DNA of 64,000 nt from Megalonaias nervosa. Lineage: Eukaryota > Mollusca > Bivalvia > Unionida > Unionidae. A program made the translations under genes and the position numbers. The notes under the pieces were generated by a model, which ran no database searches, was not told the DNA's origin, and worked only from the letters and a program-made list of their open reading frames with translations. This document shows positions 12,204 to 25,269 of the stretch, in pieces (the first letter of the stretch is position 1; each line of letters starts with the position of its first letter). Where the stretch lies: NCBI GenBank assembly GCA_016617855.1, contig JAECUM010009759.1:1-64000 (forward strand), in the 5' to 3' direction.

Positions 12204-12440
12204 CAATGGACTCGGTATCACTTAGCGAACCTGGGGAGGAGTACTTAGAATCCCCCTGTTGGTGGGGCTCATCATTAGGCAGCGATGCACTGCCGCTACT
12301 ACATGTACTGGCAGAAGACTCACTGGCTACTGACATTCTGTCATCACTCACTTCACCCCGTTTCCGAGCATGCTCAAATTCCTGCTCTTTGATTAAAGTG
12401 CGCTGTCTTGCACGCCGATCACGGCGGTTGCGAGGGGAAT
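12204..12440 (-). CDS. FHOD: FHOD exon, Arg-rich and Ser-rich linker (SPRNRRDRRARQR)
   Basis: The 237-nt exon is phase 1 to phase 1, with acceptor gtttgcctgcag and donor CATTG|GTAAGG. It encodes SPRNRRDRRARQRTLIKEQE, then FEHARKRGEVSDDRMSVASE, then SSASTCSSGSASLPNDEPHQ, then QGDSKYSSPGSLSDTESI. The basic RRDRRARQR followed by a KEQE helix resembles the RRERR-rich linker of FHOD proteins; the serine tract after it is likely disordered. Its terminal G pairs with AC of the next exon to give Asp. Confidence 0.93.
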
Positions 12441-12814
12441 CTGCAGGCAAACATGCTATGTTAGTGGCAAAGGCAAGAAAGATAGATTGAGACACACTAA
12501 AAAAATAAAAATGCTGCACACTTTTCCTGGAAATGTTACAAACCATATAATAAAGTTATTTTCAGAGCAAAACAAAGATGATAGCCTTAAGTTTTTGATG
12601 AGTGAAATTAACCAATTTTGTAATAGTTATGAAGCAGTTATTGTGATTCATCAAAGAACTTATCAGATAAGTTTGAAGTAAGTTGGAAGTTATACTTACT
12701 ACAAATTACTTCAATGCATCTAAGCATTTTTTCACCCTCAAAGAAACTCCATGCATTTATTTCACTACAGAAGATTGGTTTTGGCTTCATCTGATGTTTT
12801 ACAGCACAGCAACA

Positions 12815-12978
12815 CAAGTAGGTTATTTAGCGCTGAGGCAATTGGAGTCAAGCGCCTTGCTCAAATACACACCACGGCAACTAATATGAGGCGATCTGAT
12901 GGTAGGATTTGACCCCCCCCCCACAAACTATTTTGGTTAGAATACCAGCACACTGAGCCACTGTGGCTCCACATCAAA
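12815..12978 (-). mobile_element. Probable SINE family C (tRNA-derived)
   Basis: On the minus strand it reads AGCCACAGTGGCTCAGTG, then a box B-like GGTCAAATCCTACC after a poly-G run. This is followed by gagcaaggcgcttgactcca, typical of invertebrate tRNA-derived SINE bodies. No target duplication was identified. Confidence 0.6.
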
Positions 12979-13007
12979 TAAGAGTTTCCATATATTAAAC
13001 AAAGAAA

Positions 13008-13323
13008 CTGCTCCGGGGGCCTAGTGGTTAAAGCGTCCGCCTTGGATGCGGGAGGTCCTGGGTTCGATCCCCGGCCGAGTCATACCAAAGACATACAAAA
13101 ATGGTACTAACAGTTGCCTCGCTTGGTGCTCAGCATTAAGAGGTTAGTGTTAGGACCAGCCAGCCTGGTGTCAGGATAATGTGACTGGGTGGGACATCAT
13201 GCTACATGTTTGCGGCATGATGCCCCAGTGCTAGACATCACTATAAACTGCCACACTGCAGACATCATAGTGATATGACTGAAAAATTGTTAAAGCTATG
13301 TTAAAAATCTAAATCACACACAC
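13008..13323 (+). mobile_element. SINE family A, full-length tRNA-derived copy
   Basis: The 316-bp element starts with a tRNA-like head: box A region CTAGTGGTTAAAGCGTCC and box B GGTTCGATCCC. The body includes tgtcaggataatgtgactgg and ends in a CACA-rich tail. A perfect 14-bp duplication ATTAAACAAAGAAA flanks it at 12994-13007 and 13324-13337. Confidence 0.95.
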
Positions 13324-14149
13324 ATTAAACAAAGAAAAAGTTGAAATAATATAAGGAATCAAATTATATTTCATTGTCGACATATTTTGTAAATGCATTT
13401 TAAATTCATGACTATTTAATTAGGAATTTTCTTTAGCATTTTTCCAAAATGAAATTTTGATAATGATCTCTCGGAATGCATGGAGTAAGCATCTGATGAC
13501 TTTAAACGTTTTTCCACTCATGTATGAAAATAACATACATTACAGTTTTGGTCTCTATCAACGATTTAACACTACCAGTCAAAGTGTGCAATGGAAAAGA
13601 ACAGTAGTCATATCAATGCACTGGAAGCGAGTTCTCCAACCATTGTAGATCAGCACAGCTGGATCAAACAGCTCCAATACTGTATATTATCACAATTATT
13701 TACAATCAAATGGACAGGTAAACCAGCAATTGTTTGTAATGTACTAGATTTATTATTAATCATTTCTCCAGTTACTGTAAATTCAATTTTTATTTAATCA
13801 GTCCCAGTTGTAATGCTTTAAGTGGTTGCTAAATAACACAAATTTAAAAGATCCAAAGATAATGACATTAAACAGAGGACAAGACCCCCTTCCATACCAG
13901 AAGCAGTGAGGCATATCCAAAAATGTAAAGACCCAATGATCAAGGCATCAGTCAGAAGGCAAATGAACCCCTATCTCCAACTGAGGTAATGAGGCACATC
14001 CAAATATTCAAGACACAATGATCAAGGCATCACTCAGAAGACAATAGGACTCCCACCACCACAACCACTCATCCCTGTCACAAATTTAAGAAATGCAAAC
14101 AAAGAACCTGAAAATGACATAGCCCCACTTATGTAAAGACTCCTACTGA

Positions 14150-14995
14150 AACAGACCTAGCACACTATGGTCCAGTACTCTCAATCTATATACTAGAAAT
14201 ACACTTTGTTTCCATGGTAACAAAAAATATTAAACTCAGAAAATTCTAAGTATCTTCAGACACCTATACACAACTTGTTTGATATATGTACCAAATTTGG
14301 TTGAAATATATTGAATGATTTGAAAGTTATGCTCCAGAACCAAAATGATCATGGACTGATAGAGAGATAGATGGACATATTGATAGTGATATCCAGACAG
14401 AGGCATCTACTTTCCCTGTTACACCATGATGTAAGCTATGTAAAAGAATAACCTGCCAATGACTGTATTGCATAAAGAATTCAGGGAAGTGATATGTAGC
14501 TTGAGTTTTGCGCCAGAAATAGAGTTAAATGATGGATGGATAATAATAGAAAAATGGACAAAATGTTAAAATTATTGTAACTGAAAAATGGTGAAGGGCT
14601 TGGAGTAACAAAAGGCACCTCTACATTACTAGTCTAAAATATTTACCAGATTTCATGACAATAAATTAAACAGCTTTGAAGTTTTACTCCAATACAAAAG
14701 TGTTGACAAGGGAGGTAACTGTGACTAGCAAATGGCTTATCTGGACCACTAATCTAATATGTCTGCCAAGATTAAACAAGATCTCTTGAATGGCTTGAGT
14801 TAAGCTTTGAGAACAAAAGTGGGAATAATGGATAAACTGATAAATGGACAAATGGATGAAAATATTGCAAATACTGAAACTGAAGAATTGAAAACAACAA
14901 AAAGGGACATCTAGCTCAATATCTGCTGCAAACTTCAAAAAGATATATCAAACAATTTTCAAGTCTTTCTCCAGAAATCAATGGATAATTTGTTT
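14150..14995 (+). repeat. Diverged ~190-bp repeat units
   Basis: Three or four degenerate units share phrases such as accaaatttggttgaaatat / gccaagattaaacaagatct / gcaaacttcaaaaagatata. Each is followed by ttgaaagttatgctccagaa-like text and a gataga/ggaca-rich tract. They are probably old dispersed retroelement tails. Confidence 0.5.
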
Positions 14996-15059
14996 CCTGT
15001 TTCTGGTGGTTTCAACTGCACTTTTAATACATCATGTGTTTATAATGCCAAGAAAATTC

Positions 15060-15190
15060 AAACCAAGTGCTTTTCCCAAAGACACATCAAGGCTGCTGAC
15101 CAAGGCTGGCCTGACTGGGTATTAAATCCATGATGCATTAATTAGGAGTCCAATGCTTTACCAACTGAGTTACAGCAGCTGCCCAATAAC
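15060..15190 (-). mobile_element. Probable SINE family C fragment
   Basis: The minus strand reads TAACTCAGTTGGTAAAGCAT (box A-like) and later GGATTTAATACCC (box B-like), with a downstream body containing tgtctttgggaaaagcactt. It is diverged. Confidence 0.55.
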
Positions 15191-15373
15191 AGATGGACAC
15201 TGAGTTATTCCCAGAAATGAGGATGTTTACAGAGAGACATACAGGTGGAAATAGCAACAGCTCCATACCCCCACCCCATCTGCCATTGGGAGGATAATGT
15301 TTCTGATTTGTTTTGCAAAAACAAAGAAAGTTGATACCCATCAAAGTACATGAATTCACAGTATGTTATAATT

Positions 15374-15480
15374 TCCTATGTTCTGTGTTATTTGATTGGT
15401 TCTGAATTCTATTATCTCCTTTGTTCTGTGTTATTTGATTGGTTCTGAATTCTATTATCTCCTATGTTCTGTGTTATTCC
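15374..15480. repeat. 43-bp tandem repeat (2.5 units)
   Basis: tgttctgtgttatttgattg followed by gttctgaattctattatctc repeats. Confidence 0.85.
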
Positions 15481-15949
15481 TGAACTGAAAAATTTGACAT
15501 TATTCTGAACAGTCCATTTTAAGTAATCATATACACCATTAAGCTGTTTTATCTAAGATGCACTGACATGGCATGGATGAAAGCTACTCCCATGTGCAAG
15601 AACATGTGCAAGAACACTGCAAAGTCAACAACCATGCTGCCGATAAAGAAAGGAAAAGAGTCTGAAATAAAAAGGTCATCAGTAAAAGGCAAGCAATCAA
15701 AGGTCATCCATGAAATGAAAGAATGAAACATATTTTCTCCAAAATTACAAATTTAAGACAATGTATATATACCCATATAAAATATAATAAATGAAAGCAT
15801 AAAATTGAAGTGTCAAAGATCTGTAAGAAATATCATCAACCTAGAAATGAAAGCAGTAGAATGTTATGACCCTGACCTGTTGAAAAAATACTGGGGATCT
15901 TGCATATCTGCTAAATGACTATTGCCAAGTCTGCCAACAATACAGTCAG

Positions 15950-16265
15950 GCTATAGACTTCCCCATCTGTCAAGTCTTACAACAATATAGTCAGGCTATA
16001 TACTTCCCTATCTGCCAAGTCTGCCAACAATACAGTCAGGCTATAGACTTCCCTATCTGCCAAGTCTGCCAACAATACAGTCAGGCTACAGACTTCCCTA
16101 TCTGCCAAGTCTGCCAACAATACAGTCAGGCTACAGACTTCCCTGTCTGCCAACAATACAGTCAGGCTATAGACTTCCCTATCTGCCAAGTCTGACAAAA
16201 ACATCATCAGGCTACAGATTTCCCTATCTGCCAAGTCTGACAACAACACAATCAGGCTAAAGACT
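15950..16265. repeat. ~45-bp minisatellite (~7 units)
   Basis: The unit is aacaatacagtcaggctata plus gacttccctatctgccaagt; one unit near 16145 is shortened. The period is a multiple of three, so a repetitive minus-strand frame stays open. Confidence 0.92.
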
Positions 16266-16724
16266 TCCACTGGTTAGTACAGAGTTGATCAATGACTTCT
16301 TTGAATCATCCACTTTAATGTAACCTTTTTTATCAGATTTCATGAATACGGTCAACCAGCCATTTTAATGAAATACCTACCTTCGGAGAGAAATAAGAGA
16401 CACCAGTATTGATATGTATCAGGAGATAAAGTTAAGAGACTTTGTGAAAAACTGTTGATGTTTCAGGGATGGATGGACATATCAAAGAAGGGACATTACA
16501 AATGCTGTGTCTAACCTCAATTACAAGTGTGGTAGAAGGAAATATAAAGCAAATTTACGAGTCCGCCACATTAACCACCTCAGCTTTGACATAGTACAAT
16601 GAACCTTCAATCAAGACCTTTAAACTATATTGGATGAAATTTTCACCTCAGTAACTGTCGAAGTCAAATATAAGTTGTCTTAACCCCATTACTGCTGCAT
16701 CAAAAATAAATGCAAATAGCAGCA

Positions 16725-16725
<1 letters not shown>

Positions 16726-16762
<37 letters not shown>

Positions 16763-16794
16763 TATATATATATATGTATATATGTATATATATA
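16726..16794. repeat. (TA)n microsatellite
   Basis: It is a nearly pure TA tract with a few GA/GT interruptions. Confidence 0.95.
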
Positions 16795-18214
16795 ATATTA
16801 GCAAACATTTTCTTAAAAATCAAATCAAGAAGTTCCACACTTTTTTCTTTCAAATGCTTATGATACATCTTTATTTTTGCCCCTGGGTTACATGAAATCA
16901 GAACTTGCATATTATTAGTTTGCTATTTCTTAATATTGACTATTCTATCTATGTATGAAAAAGTAGGAACTTCCCTTGGGACAACTGGTGAGTGAAACAT
17001 GAACTTTTTGCAGGTTCCTAACAAGTCAGTTGAAGTTATGACATCAGAAATGTGAATGATACAAATACAAGAGTGAATAGGGACCAAAATATATTTCCTC
17101 TTTAGAGAGAACCAAGTATTCCACATCATTTATCCAAATTTCATTTGTATGGTTATATTCTAATACAGCATATCTTCTTTAATTGATGAGCTGTCATCCA
17201 TGCAGGCAAAATTAAGATGCAGACAACACAAAAGCTCTCAAGTGCCATTTCACAGATTTTCGATAAAACAAATGAAGACACTATTACTGACAAGAACTTT
17301 CAGAACTTAAATGTCTTCAGAAACAACTAGCAACTAGTGTAATCCAAAAGAATAATTTCATTTTGACTCTGTACAAAAAATAACTTTTTATCAACATATT
17401 TATTTACATTTTACATGTGAGAAGTGTAATAAAACACTAATAGCACGTTGCCAGGTATAATACATGGTTTTGAAAGCACAGAAAACAAGTATCAACTTTC
17501 AGTACTGTATATACTCATTTATAATTCTAGTCCAACTGCAAACAACACAGATTCTGATCCACCATTGTATAAAGCACCTGCATATCATGGAAAATGTTGT
17601 TTGTTCTACTTATTACTACTAACAAACTACACAGACCTAGACCTGCCAGCATATTATGTGATGGCAGATCTGCATCTGTGCAGTTTACAGTTGCACTCAT
17701 AAGCAGGTATATTAGGTACATAATGGTTTTCTATGCTCCACATAAAACCCTATATTACACTCAGCAAAGTGCTAGAGTTGTAAACCATCCAGCTTCTGCT
17801 GATTTCATGCAAATCAGCAGACATGAAGCAATTATAAAATTGCCAATACTTTCAAAGAAAAACAATAAGTTAATAACCCCACTTTTTTTTTACAGAAGTT
17901 GTATAAGCTAATCAGGAATATTCTTTGCAAATGGTTGAAAATCACATGATTTTAAAAAAGACTAAGAGTTAACTGCAAAAGAAAGGTGTAAAACAAAAGT
18001 GACAAGTTCAAACAGAAGCCAAATAGAGCATGTCAAGAAAGGCCCTATTAACACAAGTCAAGTTCAAACAGAAACCAAACGCACTGGTCAAGAAAGGACT
18101 TATTAACAAAATCTTGCATTATCTAACACTAAGATGCCCCTCTCACATAACAAGCCTTTTCCACTGCCCACTTGAACCTGGACCAACCTACAGACAAAAC
18201 CTGAAAAGTTGCTG

Positions 18215-19075
18215 GTTTTAAGATGCCATGAAGAGTCTATTATCAAAACAACAGTTTAAGATGCCACAATCAGCCTATCATCAAAACACTGATTTTAAGA
18301 TGCCATGAAGAGTATATTACCAAAACAATGGTTTTACGATGCCATGATGATATTTTAAAAAAACAATGGTTTTAAGATTCCATGACAAGTCTATTATCAA
18401 AACAATGGTTTTAAGTTGCCCTGGTGAGTCTATTTTCAAAACAATGGTTTTATGATGCCATGATGAGTCTATTTTTAAAACAATGGTTTTAAGATGCCAT
18501 GAAGAAGTCTATTATTAAAACAATGGTTTTAAAATGCCATGACCAGTCTATTATCAATGTTTTAAGATATCAAAATGAGTCTGTTTTCAAATAAATGGTT
18601 TTAGGATGCCAAGAGTCTATTTTCAAAACAATGGTTTTAAGATGCCATGAAGAATCTATTACCAAATAATGGTTTTAAGATGCCATGAAGATTCTATTAC
18701 CAAACAATGGTTTTAAGATGCCATGAAGAGTCTCTTATCAAACAATGGTTTTAAGATGCCTCTAAAAGTCTATGATCATAACAATACTTTTAAGATGCCA
18801 TGACGAGTCTATTAACAAAACAATGGTTTTAAGATGCCATGAAAAGTCTATTACCAAACAATGGTTTTAAGATGCCATGAAGAGTCTCTTATCAAACAAT
18901 GGTTTTAAGATGCCAAGAAGAGTCTCTTATCACAATGGTTTTAAGATGCCATGATTAGTCTATTAACAAAACAATGGTTTTAAGATGCCATGAAGAGTAT
19001 CTTACCAAACAAAGGTTTCAAAATACCTTGACAATTCTATTTACAAAACAATGGTTTTAACATGCCATAATGAAA
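18215..19075. repeat. ~40-bp minisatellite (~21 diverged units)
   Basis: The unit is acaatggttttaagatgcca plus tgaagagtctattatcaaa; length varies by a few bases between units. Confidence 0.94.
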
Positions 19076-19350
19076 TGGTTTAGTCCTGATACTATTTCTT
19101 GAGTGCAAACTGGACAAAAAGGTATGCTGTATGATTTTCCTTTAATACAAAATCTTGATGCCAAAATTGGAATATTCACACCTGTGCCATTTCCTGATTC
19201 AACATCTTCCTAATCCAGTTAAAACAACAACTGCCATGGGTTCTATGATTGCTTTCATATGTATGAATTTAATTTGTCAACTGAATTAAAACATATCTTT
19301 TTTTCGTTAGCAAACATCAGAAAGACTTTAATAACTGGCTGAACTTGGTA

Positions 19351-19450
19351 CACTTTGGGCACTGATACAGGTGTACACTTTGGGCACTGATACAGGTGTA
19401 CACTTTGGGCACTGATACAAGTGTACAATCTGGGCATTGATACAGGTTCC
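19351..19450. repeat. 25-bp tandem repeat (4 units)
   Basis: cactttgggcactgatacag plus gtgta repeats, the last unit altered to aatctgggcattg. Confidence 0.93.
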
Positions 19451-19507
19451 ATGAATGGGTCATCTAGTTTAATCTTTTATGTAATGCATTTTTGCACACA
19501 TCAAAAG

Positions 19508-20148
19508 CACACTGTCATTTAAAGCTTGTCACAGTTCCATCCATTGTCATTTAAAGCTTGTCACAGTTCCATCCATTGTCATTTAAAGCTTGTCACAGTT
19601 CCATCCATTGTCATTTAAAGCTTGTCACAGTTCCATTCATAATCATTTAAAGCTTGTCACAGTTTCAACCACTGTCATTTAAAGCTTGTCACAGTTCCAT
19701 CCATTGTCATTTAAATCACAGTTCCATCTATCATCATTTAAAGCTTGTCACAGTTCCATCAATAGTCATGTAAAGCTTGTCACAGTTCCATTCATCATCA
19801 TTTAAAGCTTGTCACAGTTCCATCCATTGTCATTTAAAGCTTGTCACAGTTCCATAAACTGTCATTTAAAGCTTGTCATAGTTCCATCCATCATCATTTA
19901 AAGCTTGTCACAGTTCCATCTATCATTTAAAGCTTGTCACAGTTCCATCAATATTCATTTAAAGCTTGTCACAGTTCCATCCATCATCATTTAAAGCTTG
20001 TCACAGTTCCATCCATTGTCATTTAAAGCTTGTCACAGTTCCATCCATTGTCATTTAAAGCTTGTCACAGTTCCATCCATTGTCATGTAAAGCTCGTCAC
20101 AGTTCCATCCATTGTCATTCAATGCTTGTCCACAGTTCTGTCCACATG
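19508..20148. repeat. 32-bp minisatellite (~20 units)
   Basis: The unit is catttaaagcttgtcacagt plus tccatccattgt. A HindIII-like AAGCTT in most units would give a ladder on digestion. A few units carry deletions of the AAGCTTG part. Confidence 0.95.
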
Positions 20149-21819
20149 CTGTTAGTTTATTTCACTAACATTGTCAGTAAAATCTAAGCAAATTTCCCTC
20201 GCATAAGCTACAGCTAAAACAATCTTGACCTGGCATTTCTCTAGCCAGTCTGGCTCAAATTTTCTAATAATACTGTGAAATAATCAGGTGCAACTTATAA
20301 CTTCACCAATATTCAAATTTTAAAATATCCATTTGCACCCCAATGGATATACATACATAAAAAACTTTAATAAACACCATGCTATCATAAAACATTTGTA
20401 TGGACTCAAATGATTTGCTATTACAAAGGACCATTGTATTTGTCTCTTTACAGCACCAAGACCTATATCTTCCAGTGAATATTATTTGATTACATTACAG
20501 ATCTTCATCTTCTCTAACATTAATTAACATCAAATCAGGATCCCAATGCAGTCTACAACTGGATGAATCTTATGCATGTATAAATATGCTACAAGATTAA
20601 TCACTTGTATTGGAAAGTACATTTTGTACATTATTACAGATTCTTATCAGAGACATGTTTTCACTGGATGACACAACATCAAGTTATCCAAGACAATTTA
20701 TGACACTGCACCATCAAAGCAGCATATCTGCATATTTTTTATATGGATAATCAGACTAAAAACAAATAAGAAATTTGTTAATGTGTTCAAACTATCTTTA
20801 AGCATGAAGTCTAGATCTGGGTCATTCCTATTCACAGTTGGATAAACATCAGCACATGTAATTTGAGGTCTAAACAGGGGGTTTGTTTCATCCCAGAATG
20901 TGTAACAGACAAGTTCATTATGCCTCCAGACCATTAAGGTGGTTGCAACCTAACCTTGTCCTAGGAGCATAGGTGTATCTAAATCATGTTTAAAACTACA
21001 ATAAGAGGTATTGGGCTAAACTAGCAGAAAGAATGAAAGCGCAAAATAAGCATTTACATTTGAAGGAATGCAGAATATTAAAAGCAGAGTTGCTCAAAGG
21101 TAAATATACATACACAAGTACATTATATAATATATACAATTAACAACTGTTTGTGATACTGTGTAAAGAATGTCTTGTGAATCAGCCATTTCATAGATAC
21201 ACAAGGAAATCACTGCACAGACATGTATAATCACAGGCAACTATGATCTTGAATACAACAAAAGCTACTTGCCTTCAGCACATTTTTAACAAGAGACCCT
21301 AAAAGGGACTGATGCTCTACTTGCCATAATAGCATTTCCAGGAATCCTAGTCAAGTTTCTTTTTCTTCTCATTGTATTTTGTTTAACACTGGCTAGAGAA
21401 ACTTTCTACGATATTCCAGAGAAACTCTTACATACCAAAGTTGGAAACAATAATGTTTTCTTACAAGTCAACAAATTCACAACATACCTGCAAAGTGCAA
21501 TAGAAACATCTCTGTCATGGCCTTTGACCTTGAACCTTGATATCATGGACAGAAAATCAATGAATTTGTCTCATGTCCAGATATACCCAATGCCAAGTTT
21601 GGTTATATCTATATTTATTTTTTTTAAAAATAAAAACCTAGTTTGGATTGGTTTTATGGGTTGATGAAGTGGTCCCATTTACAGCATTCATAAGATATAC
21701 TGACAAACTGGGTTTGATAAAAACTCCTTTATACTTGTTTGTCTTTTTTTTCATACTACCAAGCCAGGTCTGCACCAAAAACAAAACAAGTCAAAAACTG
21801 GAGACCTGATTTTTTATTT

Positions 21820-22215
21820 AAGACCAACCAGACATGACAAATCTTTCAGTGAAAATCCCATGGTAATATGGCCATCTGCTCAAGATTTTCAAGTTATCTG
21901 TCATGGTTGCCATACTGAATGTCTGAAGGATGCCATTTTCATTTCGGTGAAAACTCCATGACAATACGAACATTCATTCAGTAAAAGATTCTCAAGATGG
22001 CCACCAATGCAATATTGGATGTCCAAGGAGCACCATTTTTATCTAGGTCAGATTCGACCTTGGGATGAAGAAATATAAAATTTCATGCCAATCCTCCAAG
22101 AAGTTTAAAGGAGATGTAATAATAAACTAGTGCTAACACATGGACAGTGGATGGAAGGATGACAGACAACAAACAGACCATTGCAGCTCTTCTGGCCAAT
22201 GACAAGAAGGAATCA
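21820..22215 (+). mobile_element. Second copy of the retroelement tail-like repeat
   Basis: It shares gaccaaccagacatgacaaa, gccatctgctcaag, caagatggccaccaatgcaa and gacagacaacaaacagacca plus gcagctcttctggccaatga with the 10.25-kb copy. Confidence 0.6.
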
Positions 22216-22599
22216 AAGCCAATTCGTGTTGAAGCCAACTTTAAATAAAAAACCTATTTAGATTCTGCATGTAAATGTTCAACTTTATAACATTACTACA
22301 TCATACATTTCTGTGCTGTGGTTAGCTGAAGTAAATTATCAGTTAACAAGAGGTCCAGGTGAGCCTGATATTACTCACTGGTCTTACATACAGGTAACTG
22401 AACAATTCACCATTAAATGAACCTGGCATATATAGTACTTAAACTATACAGCTGTATGTAAACTATCTCCCAACCTTTATATTGTGTCAATTTTACATAC
22501 TTTAAAAATCCCAAGATAAAGACATAATTAATATGCATGGACCTCACTCACAACTAAGCTTATCCAATATCTTATGATAAAAACCTATTTACAAACGTT

Positions 22600-23470
22600 T
22601 TATCAAAATCAGATGAAGACTCCAGTCTTGAGAGAGGTAACAAGTTCAGCCAATCAGATGCAAATCACCTAATCAACAGGTGCAATCTCCTTTTTTTTAC
22701 AGAAGCTAAGACCATGATAATACAAGTTTCTTACCAAAACAGAACAAAATTAAACCAAACTTCGGTCTCTACAATGTTAAGGAACTCAACAAGCTCATCC
22801 AAACAGACACAAGATTACCTCATAAAAATGAGTAGATCATGCTCATTATCAAATTCAATAAACAGCTTGATCAAAATTTAAGAAATCTGATCAAAACTGA
22901 ATCAGAACTAAAGTCATTAGTGTCGTCAGGCTCAGCCAATCTGATGCAAGATCATATATTCTGTGTAGATCTTGCTCAAAATTGTACTCATTCATAATCT
23001 TAATAATACAAGCCTATTTAACAAGCTTGATCAGCAGTGAATTAAAGAAATGTTAATAAGCTTAGCCAATCGGACAAAAGATCACGTCATTAATAAGTGT
23101 GGATCTGGTTTATCATCTTGGATATTTCTCATTATTAAATCTGTTCAAGCTCTTGATGATATAAGCATATATTTCCAGTCTGATCAATGTCAGATCAAAA
23201 ATATATCCCCCAAAGTGGTAAAAAGCCCAGCCAATCAGCTGCAAGATGATCTCATTAGTAAGCACGAAAACTCACTCACCATCAAACTCATCCAAGATCT
23301 TGATGATATAAAAGCATAAATTTAAAGTTTAATAAAAAATGAAGCAGAAATAAGGTCCCCGAGTGGTAACAAAGCTCAGTAGATCAGATGCAAGATCACT
23401 ACACAGATCTCACCTATTATCAAACTCATCCAAGATGACAAAAGCCTATATTCCAAGTCTGATCAGTCAG
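22600..23470. repeat. Degenerate ~130-bp repeat
   Basis: Recurring phrases are agccaatcagatgcaagatc, atctcattagtaagca-like text and caagatcttgatgatataa. Related text recurs at 3990-4045, 52440-52560 and 53400-53500. Confidence 0.55.
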
Positions 23471-24946
23471 ACCACAAATATGACAACAATAACAAGCAAT
23501 TGTTGACGGATGCGCAACACACATCATGATGAACATCATACGAAAGATGCAAAACCATACCATAAGTTCACCTAGCTTTACATGCAGGTGACCTAAAATA
23601 ATTGTGATATTAGTAGTTAAACAGAACATAAGTATAAATCTCAGTCCGTATCTACAATCAAGGTGAGATGATGTTTTCTGTACAAGTGTAATGTGACCAA
23701 AAGTACAGCTTGTTTTTTGGTGTTTTTTAATGGATTTAACCATTCCAGTGCTAAAGGGGAACTGACTTCCTGCCTATAACCAATACTCTCTTAATGCTGA
23801 CTCAGCAAATACCCCTTTATCAATTACCAAGCTTCTTTCTTTCATTTCCTCTATAACTTTCATCTTCTAGAAAATTTTAGAAATTTTTCGTATCTTGCAC
23901 AACTTTATAATAAATCTTTATCAAACTAAGAGGGTCACTGATGATTAAAACAAAAACAAGAATTTATCAACTACCAATTCCATTACATATTCGGTATTTG
24001 TTCACTTCTGGCTTTTCTGCATCAGCTCTGTATCTCAGCCAAATGAAACAGCTGATCAAAGTACTGGGTCTATTCTAGGATGCACGATTACAGGATTCAT
24101 GTTGATTTACAAATCACACCAAAAAATTAACAGAATGCTCAAAAATTACAAATCAGATTTTCGAGCCCTACCATTGTTTTATCTTTAAATCCATCCTACT
24201 TTAAAAAATTCCCATCTTTTTTAAAAATGGAGGGAGGAATCAAAACCCCTCCCCCATAATTTCAGTTCTAGAATGAACCTAAAAAATGTTTTTAAAAATC
24301 TGAGCCAATCGGAGAAGAAAACCAGTTAAGATAAATAGCTGTTAATTTGGTGTCTTTGGTTCACTACATCATTTTAATATCATTTTCATTTAATATTATT
24401 TAAATCAGATGAAAAACCCTGCCTCGGATCAATTGTTTTTCAAAATGGTAGCAACTGATTCAAAACAATTTTAGCACAGAAGTTGACTACAATGTATGTA
24501 GCAGATGCTAAAACAGTAGCTATTTATCCTCTAGTTTTCTTGTCTGATCAGCTGTAATTTCTTCATACACCTTGATCAATTGCTACAAATGGCCGACATT
24601 ACTCAATTGCTAAAGAGCCCAACTATTCCACATGCTTGTGACACAGGATGGTAAAATTGTATTCTTTATCAAAATTTTCACATAATCCTGCTTTATGAAT
24701 ACTTACTGAAAACACAGAAATAAATGATTAAGTATCATCTACATAAAACAAAGAATCACTCAACCTTGTACAAGCTGATATTTAAATACTGTCACTGTCC
24801 AGTAAAATACATTGTTCCTTTTCCTGGAGATCTTCCTTTCTTAATGAGAAATGGGGGTAAGGTTAATACCCCGAAGTCACTGAAATGGTGTCATGAAATA
24901 GTTGACCTAGACTAGGTTAGATAAAGCCTCCAACAAAAATACTGAC

Positions 24947-24991
24947 TTGTACATTTATCAGGAGGTCCCGTGTCAACCTCACCAAATGGAT
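24947..24991 (-). CDS. FHOD: Possible FHOD small cassette exon (DPFGEVDTGPPDKCT)
   Basis: The 45-nt open segment lies between acceptor cttttgtttag and donor ACAA|GTCAGT and is phase 1 to phase 1. With the preceding exon it reads DPFGEVDTGPPDKCT, and the next exon would then begin NSPRNRR. The donor is weaker than that of the 25228-25269 candidate. It could be alternatively spliced, mutually exclusive with its neighbour, or chance. DPF resembles a short endocytic-adaptor ligand motif, but a tripeptide is not evidence of that role. Confidence 0.5.
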
Positions 24992-25227
24992 CTAAACAAA
25001 AGAAAATGATTCATAAATCTACATGCAAAACAATAATTCAAATGGAATGAAACAAAATATATCAACCTTATTGGTAAATACAGACTGGTACCATCACAAC
25101 TTGAAAAAGTGAAAGAATATGTGATCTGATGAATGGGCTTGGAATCAGTCTAGCAATTTCTACATATTAGACTAGCATCCCACAAGATCATGGGGGTCCA
25201 GATAACTCAATGGTGCAGATGACTTAC
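24992..25227 (-). other. Short intron between the two small candidate exons
   Basis: The 236-bp interval begins GTAAGT and ends TTTAG on the minus strand. It is the shortest inferred intron and contains no repeat. Confidence 0.5.
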
Positions 25228-25269
25228 CCTGCTGTGTTGCATCAGTACCCTCTGATTTCTCATCATTAG
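25228..25269 (-). CDS. FHOD: Probable FHOD small cassette exon (NDEKSEGTDATQQ)
   Basis: The 42-nt open segment lies between acceptor cttttattttag and donor CAGG|GTAAGTC, a near-perfect consensus. It is phase 1 to phase 1, so it can be included or skipped without changing frame. It encodes a split Ser, then NDEKSEGTDATQQ. No homology can be claimed from so short a peptide. Support comes from the strong splice signals, the acidic composition matching its surroundings, and a second phase 1-1 candidate only 236 nt further downstream. Confidence 0.65.

Larger units (their letters stand above)
12441..24946 (-). other. FHOD intron, 12.5 kb
   Basis: SINE C, SINE A, old retroelement tails and eight tandem arrays occupy roughly half. 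The stretches 13340-14100, 16270-16720, 16800-18210, 20150-21800 and 23480-24946 are AT-rich and otherwise featureless to me. Weak single copies of the 56-bp repeat lie at 17520-17720 and about 20800-20860. Confidence 0.65.

Noticed and set aside
12441..12546. Extension of the 12204-12440 exon upstream to a Met
   Set aside because: A good acceptor (gtttgcctgcag) stands at the border, and the upstream residues are unlike FHOD.
13008..13080. Functional tRNA gene
   Set aside because: Boxes A and B are present, but the sequence is the head of a 316-bp SINE with target duplications and other copies in the window.
15549..15731. Short frames at 15.55-15.73 kb on both strands
   Set aside because: There are no recognisable domain, splice signals or phase support; it is left as intron.
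16689..16910. Short frames through (TA)n
   Set aside because: IYIYIY translations are microsatellite artefacts.
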